Positions 8,879 to 18,035 of a stretch of 64,000 bases of DNA are shown here, in pieces. The notes beneath the pieces are model-generated. The model worked only from the letters and a program-made list of their open reading frames with translations. It ran no database searches and had not been told where the DNA came from. Both the position numbers and the translations under genes were made by a program. How positions within the stretch are numbered: position 1 is the first letter of the stretch; each line of letters starts with the position of its first letter. Source of the stretch: Bradyrhizobium sp. SRS-191 (GTDB lineage: Bacteria > Pseudomonadota > Alphaproteobacteria > Rhizobiales > Xanthobacteraceae). The DNA is taken from NCBI RefSeq assembly GCF_024586915.1, contig NZ_JANBVS010000024.1:1-64000 (forward strand), given 5' to 3'.

Positions 8879-10450
8879 ATGCAATCCGGAATGTTCTACG
8901 ATCTGTCTTTCTCCGCGGCCGCCGAGCGGTCGGACCGGAATCCGGCGACGTGGCGCCGGCCGCTGCTGTGCTGGCTGGACGCCATCGAGGCCGGCTGGGC
9001 CGTGCCGCTGCTGCTGGCCATCTTCGTGGCGGTGTGGACGGCCTATCTGTCGATCGCCTATTGCGGCGCCGGGCTGCACCCGGATGTGCTGGAGACCTGG
9101 ACCTTCGGACGGGATTTCGACTGGGGCTACGCCAAGCATCCGCCATTGATGGGCTGGATCGCCGGCGTCTGGACCACGCTATTTCCTGTGGCGGACTGGT
9201 CGCTTCACCTGATGGCCATGACCAACGCGGCCGTGGCGCTGTGGTTCGTCGACCTGGTGTCGCGGCGCTTCATGACCGGCGACAAGCGGGTCATCGTGCT
9301 GCTGCTGCTGATGCTGACGCCCGCCTATCAGTTTCATGCGCAGCGCTTCAACGCGAACTCGGTGCAGCTGGCGACCTGGCCGCTGGCCACCTACTGCTTT
9401 CTGCGCGCGTTCGAAACGCGCAACCTGCTCTGGTCGGTCGCGACCGGCGCAGCGGCCGCGATGACCCTGCTCGGCAAGTATTATTCGATCTTCCTGCTGC
9501 TCAGCTTCGCGCTCGCCGCACTGGCCCATCCGCAGCGCCGAGCCTATTACGGCTCGGCATCCCCCTGGATTTCGGGGGCCGTGGGGGTGGCCGCGTTGTG
9601 GATGCATCTGGACTGGCTCGCCACCAACGATGCAGCCCCCATTCATCACGCGATGACCCATGCGAGGTCGGACATCTCGACTTCGTTGCGGGATTCACTG
9701 TTCTTTGTGCTCGGCCTGGTGGCGGCGATGGCCGTCCCGGCCGTGACCTGGATCCTGGTGGCCGGCCGCCGGATCAAACGCATCGGCGCGGAGATGGCCG
9801 CGCTGGACGATGGCCTGCGGCTTCTGTTCTACGTCGCGATCGGCACGGTCGCCCTGCCCGTGATCAATGCGGTGGTGATGGGGACGGACCTGCCCTCGCT
9901 GTGGGCGCTGCAGGGATTGTTCCTGTTCGTGGTGGTGATCGTCGGCGGCGCAAGTTACGAGATCAAGCGCTTCCACACCGTCAACATGGCGGTGATGACC
10001 GCCGGAATTGCCCTCGCCGCCGTCACGATCGGCGCTCCGCTGCACGCATACTACCGCAACAGCTCCGGCTATGAAGAGGGCCGTACGTTCTATCGGCAGG
10101 CCGCGGAGGAGGCGACCCGCCTTTGGCGCGCGCAGACGGGAAGGCCGCTCGAGCATGTCAGCGGCACCGAAAGCCTTGCGCTGGCGACCGCGTTCTACAG
10201 CCCGGATCATCCGCATTACGGCCTGCTCGCGACCGCGCAGCGCCACCTGCATGATACCGACGCGAACATCAACGGCACCGAAGGCTGGGCCCTCCTGTGC
10301 TTCGAAGACCAGCAGGATTGCATCAAGGCCGCCGAGGCGACCGCCGCTGCCGGAAGCAACTCGACCCGGCACGCGTTCACCGTGCAATCGCGCCTGTTCG
10401 GCCGGCCGGGGCGGACGCGCGAGGTGGTCGCCTTCCTGGTCACCCGCTGA
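8879..10450 (+). CDS. PMT/ArnT-like membrane glycosyltransferase (GT39/GT83 type)
   Basis: A 523-residue polytopic protein with roughly 9-11 hydrophobic segments. The first periplasmic loop after TM1 contains LHPDVLETWTF and GYAKHPPLMGW. This matches the acidic residue plus HPPL signature of dolichyl/undecaprenyl-phosphate sugar transferases (PMT_2). Such enzymes move a sugar from a lipid carrier onto lipid A, a lipid or a protein at the periplasmic face. The C-terminal part (about 390-520) is soluble and unassigned. The start could be ATG 8879 or ATG 8891; TTG 8876 is unlikely. The gene is followed by a bidirectional-looking hairpin terminator. Confidence 0.8.
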   Translation: MQSGMFYDLSFSAAAERSDRNPATWRRPLLCWLDAIEAGWAVPLLLAIFVAVWTAYLSIAYCGAGLHPDVLETWTFGRDFDWGYAKHPPLMGWIAGVWTTLFPVADWSLHLMAMTNAAVALWFVDLVSRRFMTGDKRVIVLLLLMLTPAYQFHAQRFNANSVQLATWPLATYCFLRAFETRNLLWSVATGAAAAMTLLGKYYSIFLLLSFALAALAHPQRRAYYGSASPWISGAVGVAALWMHLDWLATNDAAPIHHAMTHARSDISTSLRDSLFFVLGLVAAMAVPAVTWILVAGRRIKRIGAEMAALDDGLRLLFYVAIGTVALPVINAVVMGTDLPSLWALQGLFLFVVVIVGGASYEIKRFHTVNMAVMTAGIALAAVTIGAPLHAYYRNSSGYEEGRTFYRQAAEEATRLWRAQTGRPLEHVSGTESLALATAFYSPDHPHYGLLATAQRHLHDTDANINGTEGWALLCFEDQQDCIKAAEATAAAGSNSTRHAFTVQSRLFGRPGRTREVVAFLVTR

Positions 10451-10483
10451 GGGAGGCTGCAGATCGCCAAGCCCATAAAAAAG

Positions 10484-10509
10484 AAAGGTCCCGCACCGGC
10501 GGGACCTTT
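10484..10509 (-). terminator. Strong intrinsic terminator between converging genes
   Basis: An 11-bp perfect stem (10484-10494 with 10499-10509) and a 4-base loop. On the minus strand the stem runs into TTTCTTTTTT, giving a textbook intrinsic terminator for the small secreted protein gene. The stem would also help stop plus-strand transcription from the glycosyltransferase. Confidence 0.85.
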
Positions 10510-10530
10510 CACGATGTTCAGGCGTCGGTC

Positions 10531-10854
10531 TCAGTAGGCGTCCCACGCTCCGTCTGAGTAGCCGTCGTGGTAGCCGGACATGTAGCCGTGATCATAACCG
10601 CCGCCATAGCCGACGTCATAATCGTAGACGCGGTGACGGCGATGAACGACGCGGGGCGGCGGGTAGTCATCATAGCTGTACACATAGGTGGGAGCGGCAC
10701 GGCTCGTCGCGGCGGATCCGATCAGAGCTCCGATCGCCAGCCCACCGACGACACCGGCTGCGACCGCCGCTCCGCGGTCACCGGCATGGGCCGGCATCGC
10801 CGTCATACTCGCGATGAGCGATGCCGCAATCACAAGCGCGCCAAGTCGTTTCAT
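10531..10854 (-). CDS. Small secreted glycine-zipper protein
   Basis: A 107-residue protein with a clear signal peptide (MKRLGALVIAASLIAS, then MPAHA). A glycine-zipper segment follows (GVVGGLAIGALIGSAA, about residues 34-50). The C-terminus is Tyr/Gly/Asp-rich with GYGGGYDHGY-type repeats and a PPPRVVHRRHR basic patch. Similar proteins in Rhizobiales are envelope proteins of unknown function. ATG 10854 is chosen because AAGGAG lies 9 bases upstream and the signal peptide begins there; the longer frame to 11094 lacks such features. Transcription ends at the terminator just downstream. Confidence 0.78.
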   Translation of the reverse strand: MKRLGALVIAASLIASMTAMPAHAGDRGAAVAAGVVGGLAIGALIGSAATSRAAPTYVYSYDDYPPPRVVHRRHRVYDYDVGYGGGYDHGYMSGYHDGYSDGAWDAY

Positions 10855-11694
10855 TCCATTCTCCTTCACTCGCTGAGCGATGTGTGGAGGAGACTCATGG
10901 CTGGCGCTTACCGCATCATTACGCGGGACATGCGCTGTCTCGCAGACTTTCCGATCGCCAGAGATCGGCGATGTCGACAGCGCCAGAGGCCGCCGTCGCG
11001 AACGGGAACACGCCAGGCGATGCGGTGACGACAGGATGAAACGCACTGCAGCGCCATCATTGCAGGTCGCCCGGGAGCATGGGGCTGGGGTCACATCCCG
11101 GACGACCTGCTCGCTGGAGTCCGACGACGTTCGAAGCCATACGGCACCAGCTCATGATGGAAGGCGCTGCAGTCGGGACGGAGCCGACCAGGAGAGATCG
11201 GACTTCAGCTCTGCAACGCTGCTCCAATGTCTTTCCGGTCGAACCACACACATTGCGGATCGGCGAGCTCTCAATGCCGATAGACGCAATTGATTGCGAA
11301 TTGGTGCGCAATCGACCGCAAAGACCTCAGGATATTGGCGGCTCGGCCTTACCGCAGCATTACATCGCGTGCGTCGATGCCAAGGCTACGCCTCGCCCGG
11401 ATGACATCGCTTCGGGCACGCCGCGTGCCGTTCGCGGCGAGATATCTGTTCCGTCACATGCGGGCCGTTTTCCCGGCGATGGATGGGACAAGTCGCGTCG
11501 GACGTCATGGCAAGCCGGACACGGCCGCCGTCCATCGTCGGCCACTTGCGCGCAGCGCTGCCACCAGATTCTCTCATTCATCGTTGCAACGTCGCGGCGA
11601 GGCGAACCGCAGAGCATCACGCCCGAATTATTGTGCGGCTCTCCTGCCATCTGCTAGGGAGAGCACAATTGCGATCGACCGGTTGGGAGAGTGA
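10855..11694. other. 840-base stretch with no convincing gene
   Basis: Several overlapping frames are open on both strands, as is common at this GC content, but none has domain-like or conserved sequence. The right end probably carries the promoter of the SWIM-MoxR operon. GGTTGGGAGAGTGA supplies a plausible ribosome binding site just before GTG 11695. Confidence 0.45.
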
Positions 11695-13122
11695 GTGTCT
11701 CTGACACGCGAACGGATCGAGGGGCTGGCCCCCGACCAAGCCTCGCTTGCCGCAGCGCTGAAGCTGGTGAAGCCCACCAGTTGGCCGGTGCTGGCCGCCA
11801 GCTCCGATGCCGACACGCTGTGGGGCGAGTGCCAGGGTTCCGGCGCGACGCCGTATCGGGTCGTCACGGCCGCCGACGGCGGCGGCTACAAATGCAGCTG
11901 CCCGAGCCGCAAGTTTCCCTGCAAGCACGTGCTCGCCGTGCTCTGGCTGCGCGTCGACAAGCCGGAGCGGTTCGAAACCGCGAGCCCGCCACAATGGGTC
12001 GAGGATTGGAGCGCGCGGCGGCGCGGCAGCGGCGGCCGGCCCGGCAGGCCAAAGACCGAAGGCGACGGGGCAGCCGCAGCGCCCTCGCTCGATGCGGCGC
12101 TGGCCGAAGCTGCGACGACGACCACGGCCGATCCGAAGGCGGCCGCGCGCGCCGAGGCGCAGCGGGAGCGCATCAAGGCCGAGCGCGAGGCCGCGATCCT
12201 GGCCGGCCTCGACGAGCTCGACCGCTGGATCGCCGATCAGCTCAATCAGGGCCTTGCCGATTTCGCCACGCGCGCGGCGGCAGCCGGGCGCACGCTCTCG
12301 ACGCGTCTCGTCGATGCCAAGGCCGGCGGCCTGGCCGGGCGGCTCGATGCGCTCGGCACCGAGCTGTTTCGCGTCGGCGACGAGCGCCGCGCCGATCTCG
12401 CGATCGAACGGCTGGGCGCGATGACCTTGATCGCCTCGGCCTATCGGCACCAGGACCGCCTGCCCGCGCCATTGCGCGAGGATGTCAGGCGCGCGGTCGG
12501 CTGGTCGGTACGCCGCGAGGAGCTGCTGGCCGACACCGCTGCGCCGCGCGCCACCAGCGTCTGGATCGTCGCGGCCAATCGGTCGGAGGTGCAACCTGAC
12601 AAGCTGCGACGTCTGGAGACCTGGCTCGTCAATGCAAGTCACGATCTCAGCCAGCCACGCACCGCGGTGCTGATCGACTTCGTGCCGGTGTCGGGCGGCG
12701 GCGCCGGCTTTCCATTCGCGCCCGGCGAGGTCATCGGCGGCGAGATCGTGTTCTATCCGTCGGCCGCGCCGCTCCGCGGGCTGCTGGCGAGCCGCAAGAC
12801 CGGCGCCGCCGCGGCGTGGCCGCGACCGCTGCCGGGCCTCGCGCCGGCGCTGCAGGACTACGCCGCGAAGCTCGCGGCGTTGCCGTGGCTGGAGCATTGG
12901 CCGCTGCTGCTGTCGGACGTTGCGCTACGCACCGCCGGCAAAGGCACGCTCGTGATCACCGACGCCGGCGGAGCGGCGATCGCCGTCGAGCGCAGCCAGA
13001 TCGATCAGCTGGTGCCGCTGCTCGGTCTCGACCACATCTCCTTGCTGTGTCTGTGGGACGGCCGCACCGCGCAGGTGCTCGCCGCGGACACGCCGCTCGG
13101 CCGCTGGCATCACGAGGATTGA
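11695..13122 (+). CDS. SWIM zinc-finger protein of a MoxR-VWA gene cluster
   Basis: A 475-residue protein with a SWIM zinc-binding motif near the N-terminus: Cys67, Cys69, Cys76 and His78 in YKCSCPSRKFPCKHVLAV (C-x-C-x6-C-x-H). An Arg/Ala-rich helical linker follows (about 100-170), then an alpha-helical region and a C-terminal alpha/beta segment with no known fold. SWIM domains bind nucleic acid or protein. Proteins of this layout usually open gene clusters with DUF5691, MoxR, DUF5682 and VWA, as here. The start is GTG 11695 and only 2 bases separate it from the next gene. Its biochemical role is unknown; I infer an adaptor or nucleic-acid-binding subunit. Confidence 0.85.
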   Translation: MSLTRERIEGLAPDQASLAAALKLVKPTSWPVLAASSDADTLWGECQGSGATPYRVVTAADGGGYKCSCPSRKFPCKHVLAVLWLRVDKPERFETASPPQWVEDWSARRRGSGGRPGRPKTEGDGAAAAPSLDAALAEAATTTTADPKAAARAEAQRERIKAEREAAILAGLDELDRWIADQLNQGLADFATRAAAAGRTLSTRLVDAKAGGLAGRLDALGTELFRVGDERRADLAIERLGAMTLIASAYRHQDRLPAPLREDVRRAVGWSVRREELLADTAAPRATSVWIVAANRSEVQPDKLRRLETWLVNASHDLSQPRTAVLIDFVPVSGGGAGFPFAPGEVIGGEIVFYPSAAPLRGLLASRKTGAAAAWPRPLPGLAPALQDYAAKLAALPWLEHWPLLLSDVALRTAGKGTLVITDAGGAAIAVERSQIDQLVPLLGLDHISLLCLWDGRTAQVLAADTPLGRWHHED

Positions 13123-13124
13123 GG

Positions 13125-14519
13125 ATGGCGAGTCCGATCGATCCGCAGACACATGCGCGGCTGCGCCAGTCCTTCCTGCTCGGCCTCGCTCGACAACCGC
13201 TGACTGTTCCGCCGGCGCTCGCCGAGCTGCTGCCGCGAGAGCGCGAGCCGGCGCTGCCGCTGCTCGCGCTCTCCGCTCAATGGCAGCGATTTGGCGGCGC
13301 GCCGGCGCCGGTCGCCGATGCCGTTCCGGAGGCCGCGCGGCGGCTGCATGAGGACGCGCGGCCGATTCTGCCGGAGCCGGCGCGGCGAATATTGAAGGCA
13401 CTGGCGCGCAACGTCGAGAAGTCGCTCGCGTCGAACGTCCTGCCGCTGGCGCTGCGACGTATCAACGCCAGCGGATGTCGATTGCATCCATTCGACCTGC
13501 CGGACTTTGCAGCTCACCTCAAAGCCGAAGCGAGCGATCAAGGTCTCGCCGAGCGCGCCTTTCTGGCGCTGATCGCCTCCGATTCCGATGAGGACGCGGC
13601 GAAAGGCCTGTTCTTCGAGCGCATCAGCGCCGAGAACTGGACGACCTTCCCACGAGCCCAACGCCGATCCTTCATCGCCGGAATCCGCCGGGACAATCCT
13701 GCCGAAGGCCGCGCGCTGATCGAGACCGTCTGGAAGAGTGAACCCGCGCCGGTGCGCGCAGCGCTGCTCGATGCGCTGGTGGTCGGCCTGGGCGAGGCGG
13801 ACAGACCGTTCCTGGAAAGCCTCGGCACCGATCGCGCCGACAGCGTCAAGCAGCTCGCGGCTCAATTGCTGACGCGGATCGACGAACGTGCCCAGCGCGG
13901 AACACGCCTCACGGAAGCCGCGCAATGCTTCACGCGCGCGGGCTCCTTGCTGGCCAAGATCGGCCTCGGCCCGGCATCGACGCTGACCTTCAAGCTGCCC
14001 AGCGACGGGCTGAAATGGCAGGAGACCGAAGCGCTGCGCGAGCGGCTGTTCGGCGGCCTGCAGCTCTCCGCGCTCGCCAATACGGTCGGGGCCCCGCCTG
14101 ACATGCTGATCGCGGCGCTGCCGCCTTCCGAGCACCGTGTGCTGATGCTGCTGATGGATGCCGCCGCAGCCGAGGGCGACGACGACACGGTCATGCGCAT
14201 CATCGGCGCGCGCCTTGGCGCCGGCGAGCAGCTCAACGGATACACCCTGATGTCACTTGCCGCGAAGGCCCGCCAACCGCTCGCGCCCGCGATCGCCGAA
14301 CGTGTGATCTCATCGGCAGCGTGGCGAAAGGCTGTGCAGGAGCTCACTGAGGCGACCACGCCTTCGGCACAGAAGGACGACGGCCGGCTGGTGCTGATGG
14401 CCGCGCTGATGCCATCAGGTGCGATCCCCGCGTTCACCGCCTCGCTCGCTGCGTTGCCGCTCTTGACGAGCCGGGCAGCGAAGGACTTCACCGATCTCGT
14501 TCTCGCGCTGCCTGCGTGA
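13125..14519 (+). CDS. DUF5691 family protein
   Basis: A 464-residue, mostly helical protein. It begins with LRQSFLLGLARQPLTVPPAL and has a Pro/Ala-rich region, then repeated helical pairs around residues 150-300 (such as RAQRRSFIAGIRRDNP and APVRAALLDALVVGLGEADR), resembling HEAT-like repeats. The length and the position between the SWIM and MoxR genes fit DUF5691, a family without known function. ATG 13125 has GAGG immediately upstream and follows the previous stop by 2 bases; the longer frame from 12816 overlaps the SWIM gene. I infer a scaffold for the MoxR-VWA complex. Confidence 0.78.
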   Translation: MASPIDPQTHARLRQSFLLGLARQPLTVPPALAELLPREREPALPLLALSAQWQRFGGAPAPVADAVPEAARRLHEDARPILPEPARRILKALARNVEKSLASNVLPLALRRINASGCRLHPFDLPDFAAHLKAEASDQGLAERAFLALIASDSDEDAAKGLFFERISAENWTTFPRAQRRSFIAGIRRDNPAEGRALIETVWKSEPAPVRAALLDALVVGLGEADRPFLESLGTDRADSVKQLAAQLLTRIDERAQRGTRLTEAAQCFTRAGSLLAKIGLGPASTLTFKLPSDGLKWQETEALRERLFGGLQLSALANTVGAPPDMLIAALPPSEHRVLMLLMDAAAAEGDDDTVMRIIGARLGAGEQLNGYTLMSLAAKARQPLAPAIAERVISSAAWRKAVQELTEATTPSAQKDDGRLVLMAALMPSGAIPAFTASLAALPLLTSRAAKDFTDLVLALPA

Positions 14520-14548
14520 GCGCGCCACATGACGCCGGGAGTACGCCC

Positions 14549-15652
14549 ATGACCACCGCCGATGCGAGCCCAAAAGACGCCCAACTGCGCCGCTCCGCCG
14601 AGGCGCTCCATGCCCATGAGCTCGAGGCGCTGGCGCAGGAGGATGTCAGGCCTCGGCCGACGCAGTGGCGGCTGTCGCCACAGGCCGTGGTCACCTATCT
14701 GATGGGAGGCCGCACCAAGTCCGGCGTCGAGATCTCGCCGAAATATATCGGCAGCCGCCGGCTGATCGAGACCGCGGTGGCGACGCTCGCGACCGATCGC
14801 GCGCTGCTCATCCTCGGCGTGCCCGGCACGGCCAAGTCGTGGGTCTCCGAGCACCTGGCCGCCGCGATCTCCGGCTCGTCGGAGATGATCGTGCAATGCA
14901 CGGCCGGCACCGACGAGAACCAGATCCGCTATGGCTGGAACTACGCGCTGCTGCTGGCGAAGGGCCCGTCGCGCGAGGCGATGGTGGCGACGCCGCTGAT
15001 GCGGGCGATGGAGGCCGGGCGGATCGTGCGCTTCGAGGAGCTGACCCGCATGCCCTCGGACGTACAGGACACGCTGATCACGGTGCTGTCGGAGAAACTG
15101 ATGCCGATCCCGGAGATCAACGACTCCATTCACGCCACGCGCGGCTTCAACATGATCGCCACCGCCAATGCGCGCGACAAAGGCGTCAACGAATTGTCGT
15201 CGGCGCTGAAGCGGCGCTTCAACGTCGTGGTGCTGCCGCTCCCGGCCGATCTCGACGAAGAGGTGAGGATCGTGACCAAGCGCGTCGGCGAGATCGGGGG
15301 CGGCCTGGAGCTGCCGACAATCGCGCCCGCAGATCAGGAGATCATGCGCATCGTCACGGTGTTCCGCGAGCTGCGCGACGGCCAGACGCTCGACGGCCGG
15401 CTGAAGCTGAAATCACCCTCCGGTTCGCTGTCGACGGCGGAGGCGATCGCGGTGACCATCGGCGCCTGGGCCGAGGCCGGCCATTTCGGCTCCGGCGTGA
15501 TCGATGCGCAGAGCATGGCGGCCAACCTGGTCGGCGCGATCGTCAAGGACCCGGTGCAGGACAAGGTCGTGCTGCAGGAATATCTCGAGACCGTCGTACG
15601 CGAGCGCAAGCCGTGGGCCGATCTCTACGGCGCCATCCGCGACGTGATGTGA
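14549..15652 (+). CDS. MoxR-type AAA+ ATPase
   Basis: A 367-residue ATPase. Walker A is GVPGTAKS (residues 90-97), Walker B region is GRIVRFEELTRM, sensor 1 lies in MIATANARD, and the arginine finger lies in ALKRRFNVV. MoxR ATPases pair with VWA proteins as metal-binding chaperones or remodelling machines; here the VWA gene is two genes downstream. ATG 14549 has GGGAG in good position. A GTG at 14516 overlapping the previous stop would add 11 residues. Only one base separates its stop from the DUF5682 start, so the genes are co-transcribed. The C-terminal third is helical, as in the lid domain of the family. Confidence 0.9.
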   Translation: MTTADASPKDAQLRRSAEALHAHELEALAQEDVRPRPTQWRLSPQAVVTYLMGGRTKSGVEISPKYIGSRRLIETAVATLATDRALLILGVPGTAKSWVSEHLAAAISGSSEMIVQCTAGTDENQIRYGWNYALLLAKGPSREAMVATPLMRAMEAGRIVRFEELTRMPSDVQDTLITVLSEKLMPIPEINDSIHATRGFNMIATANARDKGVNELSSALKRRFNVVVLPLPADLDEEVRIVTKRVGEIGGGLELPTIAPADQEIMRIVTVFRELRDGQTLDGRLKLKSPSGSLSTAEAIAVTIGAWAEAGHFGSGVIDAQSMAANLVGAIVKDPVQDKVVLQEYLETVVRERKPWADLYGAIRDVM

Positions 15653-15653
15653 C

Positions 15654-18035
15654 ATGGCGTCAGCGCAGCCAGATCGCCTGCATCTGCTCGGCATCCGGCA
15701 TCACGGGCCGGGCTCGGCGCGCGCCGTGCTCGCGGCGCTCGATGCCGCCGATCCCGCGGTCGTACTGATCGAAGGGCCGCCGGATGCCGACGAACTGATC
15801 AGTTTCGCCGCGTCTTCAGCGATGATGCCGCCGATCGCGCTGCTGGTGCACGCGCTGGATGACGCGGCCAATGCGAGCTTCTTTCCGTTCGCGGTGTTCT
15901 CGCCGGAATGGCAGGCGATCCGCTGGGCGCTGGCGAAGCAACGCCCGGTCCGCTTCATCGATCTGCCGGCGTCGCATCGGCTCGCCGAACGGGCCAAAGC
16001 GGCCAAGCAAGCGGATGACGAGGGCGAGGCCTCGCCGGAGGACTCCGGCGCAGCCGCGCCGGATCAGCCTGAGGCGATCGATCCGGAGCTCGCTCGGATC
16101 CGGCGCGATCCCCTGGCCTATCTCTCGACGCTGGCCGGCTATGACGACAGTGAGGCTTGGTGGAATGCGCTCGTCGAGCAGGGCACGCACGGACCGGAGA
16201 TCTTTGCCGCGCTGGAAGCGGCGATCGGCGCTCTGCGCGAAAAGATCGATCCCCTGCCCTATCAGCCCGCGCACGAAGCGCAGCGCGAGCTGCGCCGCGA
16301 GGCCCATATGCGCCTGGAAATCGCCGCCGCGCTGGGCGCGCAGGACGGCCCTGTTGCCGTGGTCTGCGGCGCCTGGCACGTGCCGGCGCTGCGCAAGAAG
16401 GTCGCGCTGAAGGATGATCGCGCGCTGCTGAAGGGACTGCCGCAGGTCAAGGTGACCGCGACCTGGGTGCCGTGGACCGAGACGCGGCTCGCGGCGTCCT
16501 CAGGCTATGGCGCCGGCGTGATCTCTCCCGGCTGGTACGCGCATCTCTGGCACGGACTGGAGCATAAGGACGCCGCCACGCTCGACGCCGCTGGTTTTAC
16601 GACCCGCTGGCAGGCGCGAGTGGCGGAGCTGCTGAGGCGGAACGGCCGGCCGGCATCGACGGCGTCCGTCATCGAGGCGTCCCGGCTGGCGATCACACTC
16701 GCCGCGTTGCGCGACGTGGCGCTGCCGGGACTGGCGGAGATGCGCGAGGCGAGCCTTGCCACGCTGTGCGAAGGTGAGACCGCCCGGTTCCGGCTGATCG
16801 AGCAGCAGCTCATCATCGGGCAACGTGTCGGCGAGATCGACGACAGCGTGCCGCAGATGCCGCTCGCCGCGGATCTCGCGCGCTGGCAGCGCAAGCTGAA
16901 GCTCAAACCCGAGGCGCTCGACAGCGACATCGCGCTCGACCTGCGCAGCGAGGCAGGCCTCGCCAAGTCGCAACTGCTGCATCGCCTTGCATTGATCCAG
17001 GTGCCATGGGGACGGCTGCAGGGCTCCGGACAGAGCCGCGGTACATTTCGCGAGAACTGGCGGCTGCGCTGGGAGCCTGAATTCTCAGTGCGCCTGGTCG
17101 AGGCCCTGGTCCACGGAACGACTGTCGCGCAGGCCGCCGGCAATGCCGCGGTCACCAACGCGCAGGCGGCGACGTCGCTGAACACGGTCGCCGGCATCGT
17201 GCGCGGCTGTCTCGAAGCCGGCCTGAGCGAGGCCGCCGAAACGACGATCGCGCTGCTGCAGCAACGCTCGGCGGCGACCAGCGACGTCGGCGATCTCACC
17301 GAGGCGGTGCCGCCGCTCGCTGAGATCCTGCGCTATGGCACGGCGCGCGAGCTGCCGACCGAGGCGCTGCGCCTGCTGGTGATCAGCCTGGTCGAGGCGA
17401 TCTGTGCGGGCCTCGTCTATGCCTGCCGCAATCTACAGGCCGATGTCGCGGCCGAGCTGCGCAGCAGGCTGGCGCGGCTCGACGTTGCGATCGGGCTCAT
17501 TGACGATTCCGGCCTGCGCGAGGGTTGGCGGCGCGCGCTGGCGTCGGTCGCCAACGACGCGTCGGCGCATCCGTTGCTGAAGGGGCTGGCGAGCCGCGCC
17601 CTCTACGATCACGGCGTGATCTCGCCGGAGCAGACGGCGCTCGCCTTGTCGCGCGCACTCTCGCACAGCGTGCCGACATTGCAGGCCGGCGACTGGCTCG
17701 ACGGGTTTCTCGGTCAGAGCGGCCAGGTGCTGCTGCACGATCACGCGCTACGCCGAATCATCGACGGCTGGCTCGCGGCGATCGACGGCGAGGCGTTCAA
17801 CAATCTCTTGCCGGTGATGCGCCGCGCCTTTTCGAGCTTCGATCGCAACGAGCGACGGCGTTTGCTCGATGAACTCGCGAGACAGCGCCCGCTGGCTGTG
17901 GCTACGATGACCGAGGCCGCGCCGTTGCAGCCGCTCACGCCCCTGCCTGCCGGCACCGCGGATTTCGAGGCCGCCCTGCCCTTGCTGCTGACCATCCTGG
18001 GCGCGGACCGGCCGATGAAGGATGCCCTGCGATGA
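15654..18035 (+). CDS. DUF5682 family protein with TraB/TIKI/ChaN-like N-terminal motifs
   Basis: A 793-residue protein. The N-terminal region (about 1-260) has GIRHHGPGS (His16, His17), VVLIEGPPD (Glu40) and later VVCGAWHVPAL. This trio resembles the G-x-x-H, Glu and G-x-x-H motifs of the TraB/TIKI/EreA/ChaN superfamily, in which His and Glu form a metal-dependent active site. That comparison is my inference. The rest (about 280-793) is helical, with GRLQGSGQSRGTFRENWRLR as its most distinctive segment. Its stop overlaps the VWA start by four bases (ATGA). If the N-terminal domain is enzymatic, it would be the likely effector or hydrolase of the cluster. Confidence 0.82.
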   Translation: MASAQPDRLHLLGIRHHGPGSARAVLAALDAADPAVVLIEGPPDADELISFAASSAMMPPIALLVHALDDAANASFFPFAVFSPEWQAIRWALAKQRPVRFIDLPASHRLAERAKAAKQADDEGEASPEDSGAAAPDQPEAIDPELARIRRDPLAYLSTLAGYDDSEAWWNALVEQGTHGPEIFAALEAAIGALREKIDPLPYQPAHEAQRELRREAHMRLEIAAALGAQDGPVAVVCGAWHVPALRKKVALKDDRALLKGLPQVKVTATWVPWTETRLAASSGYGAGVISPGWYAHLWHGLEHKDAATLDAAGFTTRWQARVAELLRRNGRPASTASVIEASRLAITLAALRDVALPGLAEMREASLATLCEGETARFRLIEQQLIIGQRVGEIDDSVPQMPLAADLARWQRKLKLKPEALDSDIALDLRSEAGLAKSQLLHRLALIQVPWGRLQGSGQSRGTFRENWRLRWEPEFSVRLVEALVHGTTVAQAAGNAAVTNAQAATSLNTVAGIVRGCLEAGLSEAAETTIALLQQRSAATSDVGDLTEAVPPLAEILRYGTARELPTEALRLLVISLVEAICAGLVYACRNLQADVAAELRSRLARLDVAIGLIDDSGLREGWRRALASVANDASAHPLLKGLASRALYDHGVISPEQTALALSRALSHSVPTLQAGDWLDGFLGQSGQVLLHDHALRRIIDGWLAAIDGEAFNNLLPVMRRAFSSFDRNERRRLLDELARQRPLAVATMTEAAPLQPLTPLPAGTADFEAALPLLLTILGADRPMKDALR

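Noticed and set aside
11079..11657. Open plus-strand frame of 192 codons before the SWIM gene
   Set aside because: No conserved motif, mixed composition, and other frames here are also open; probably chance in GC-rich DNA.
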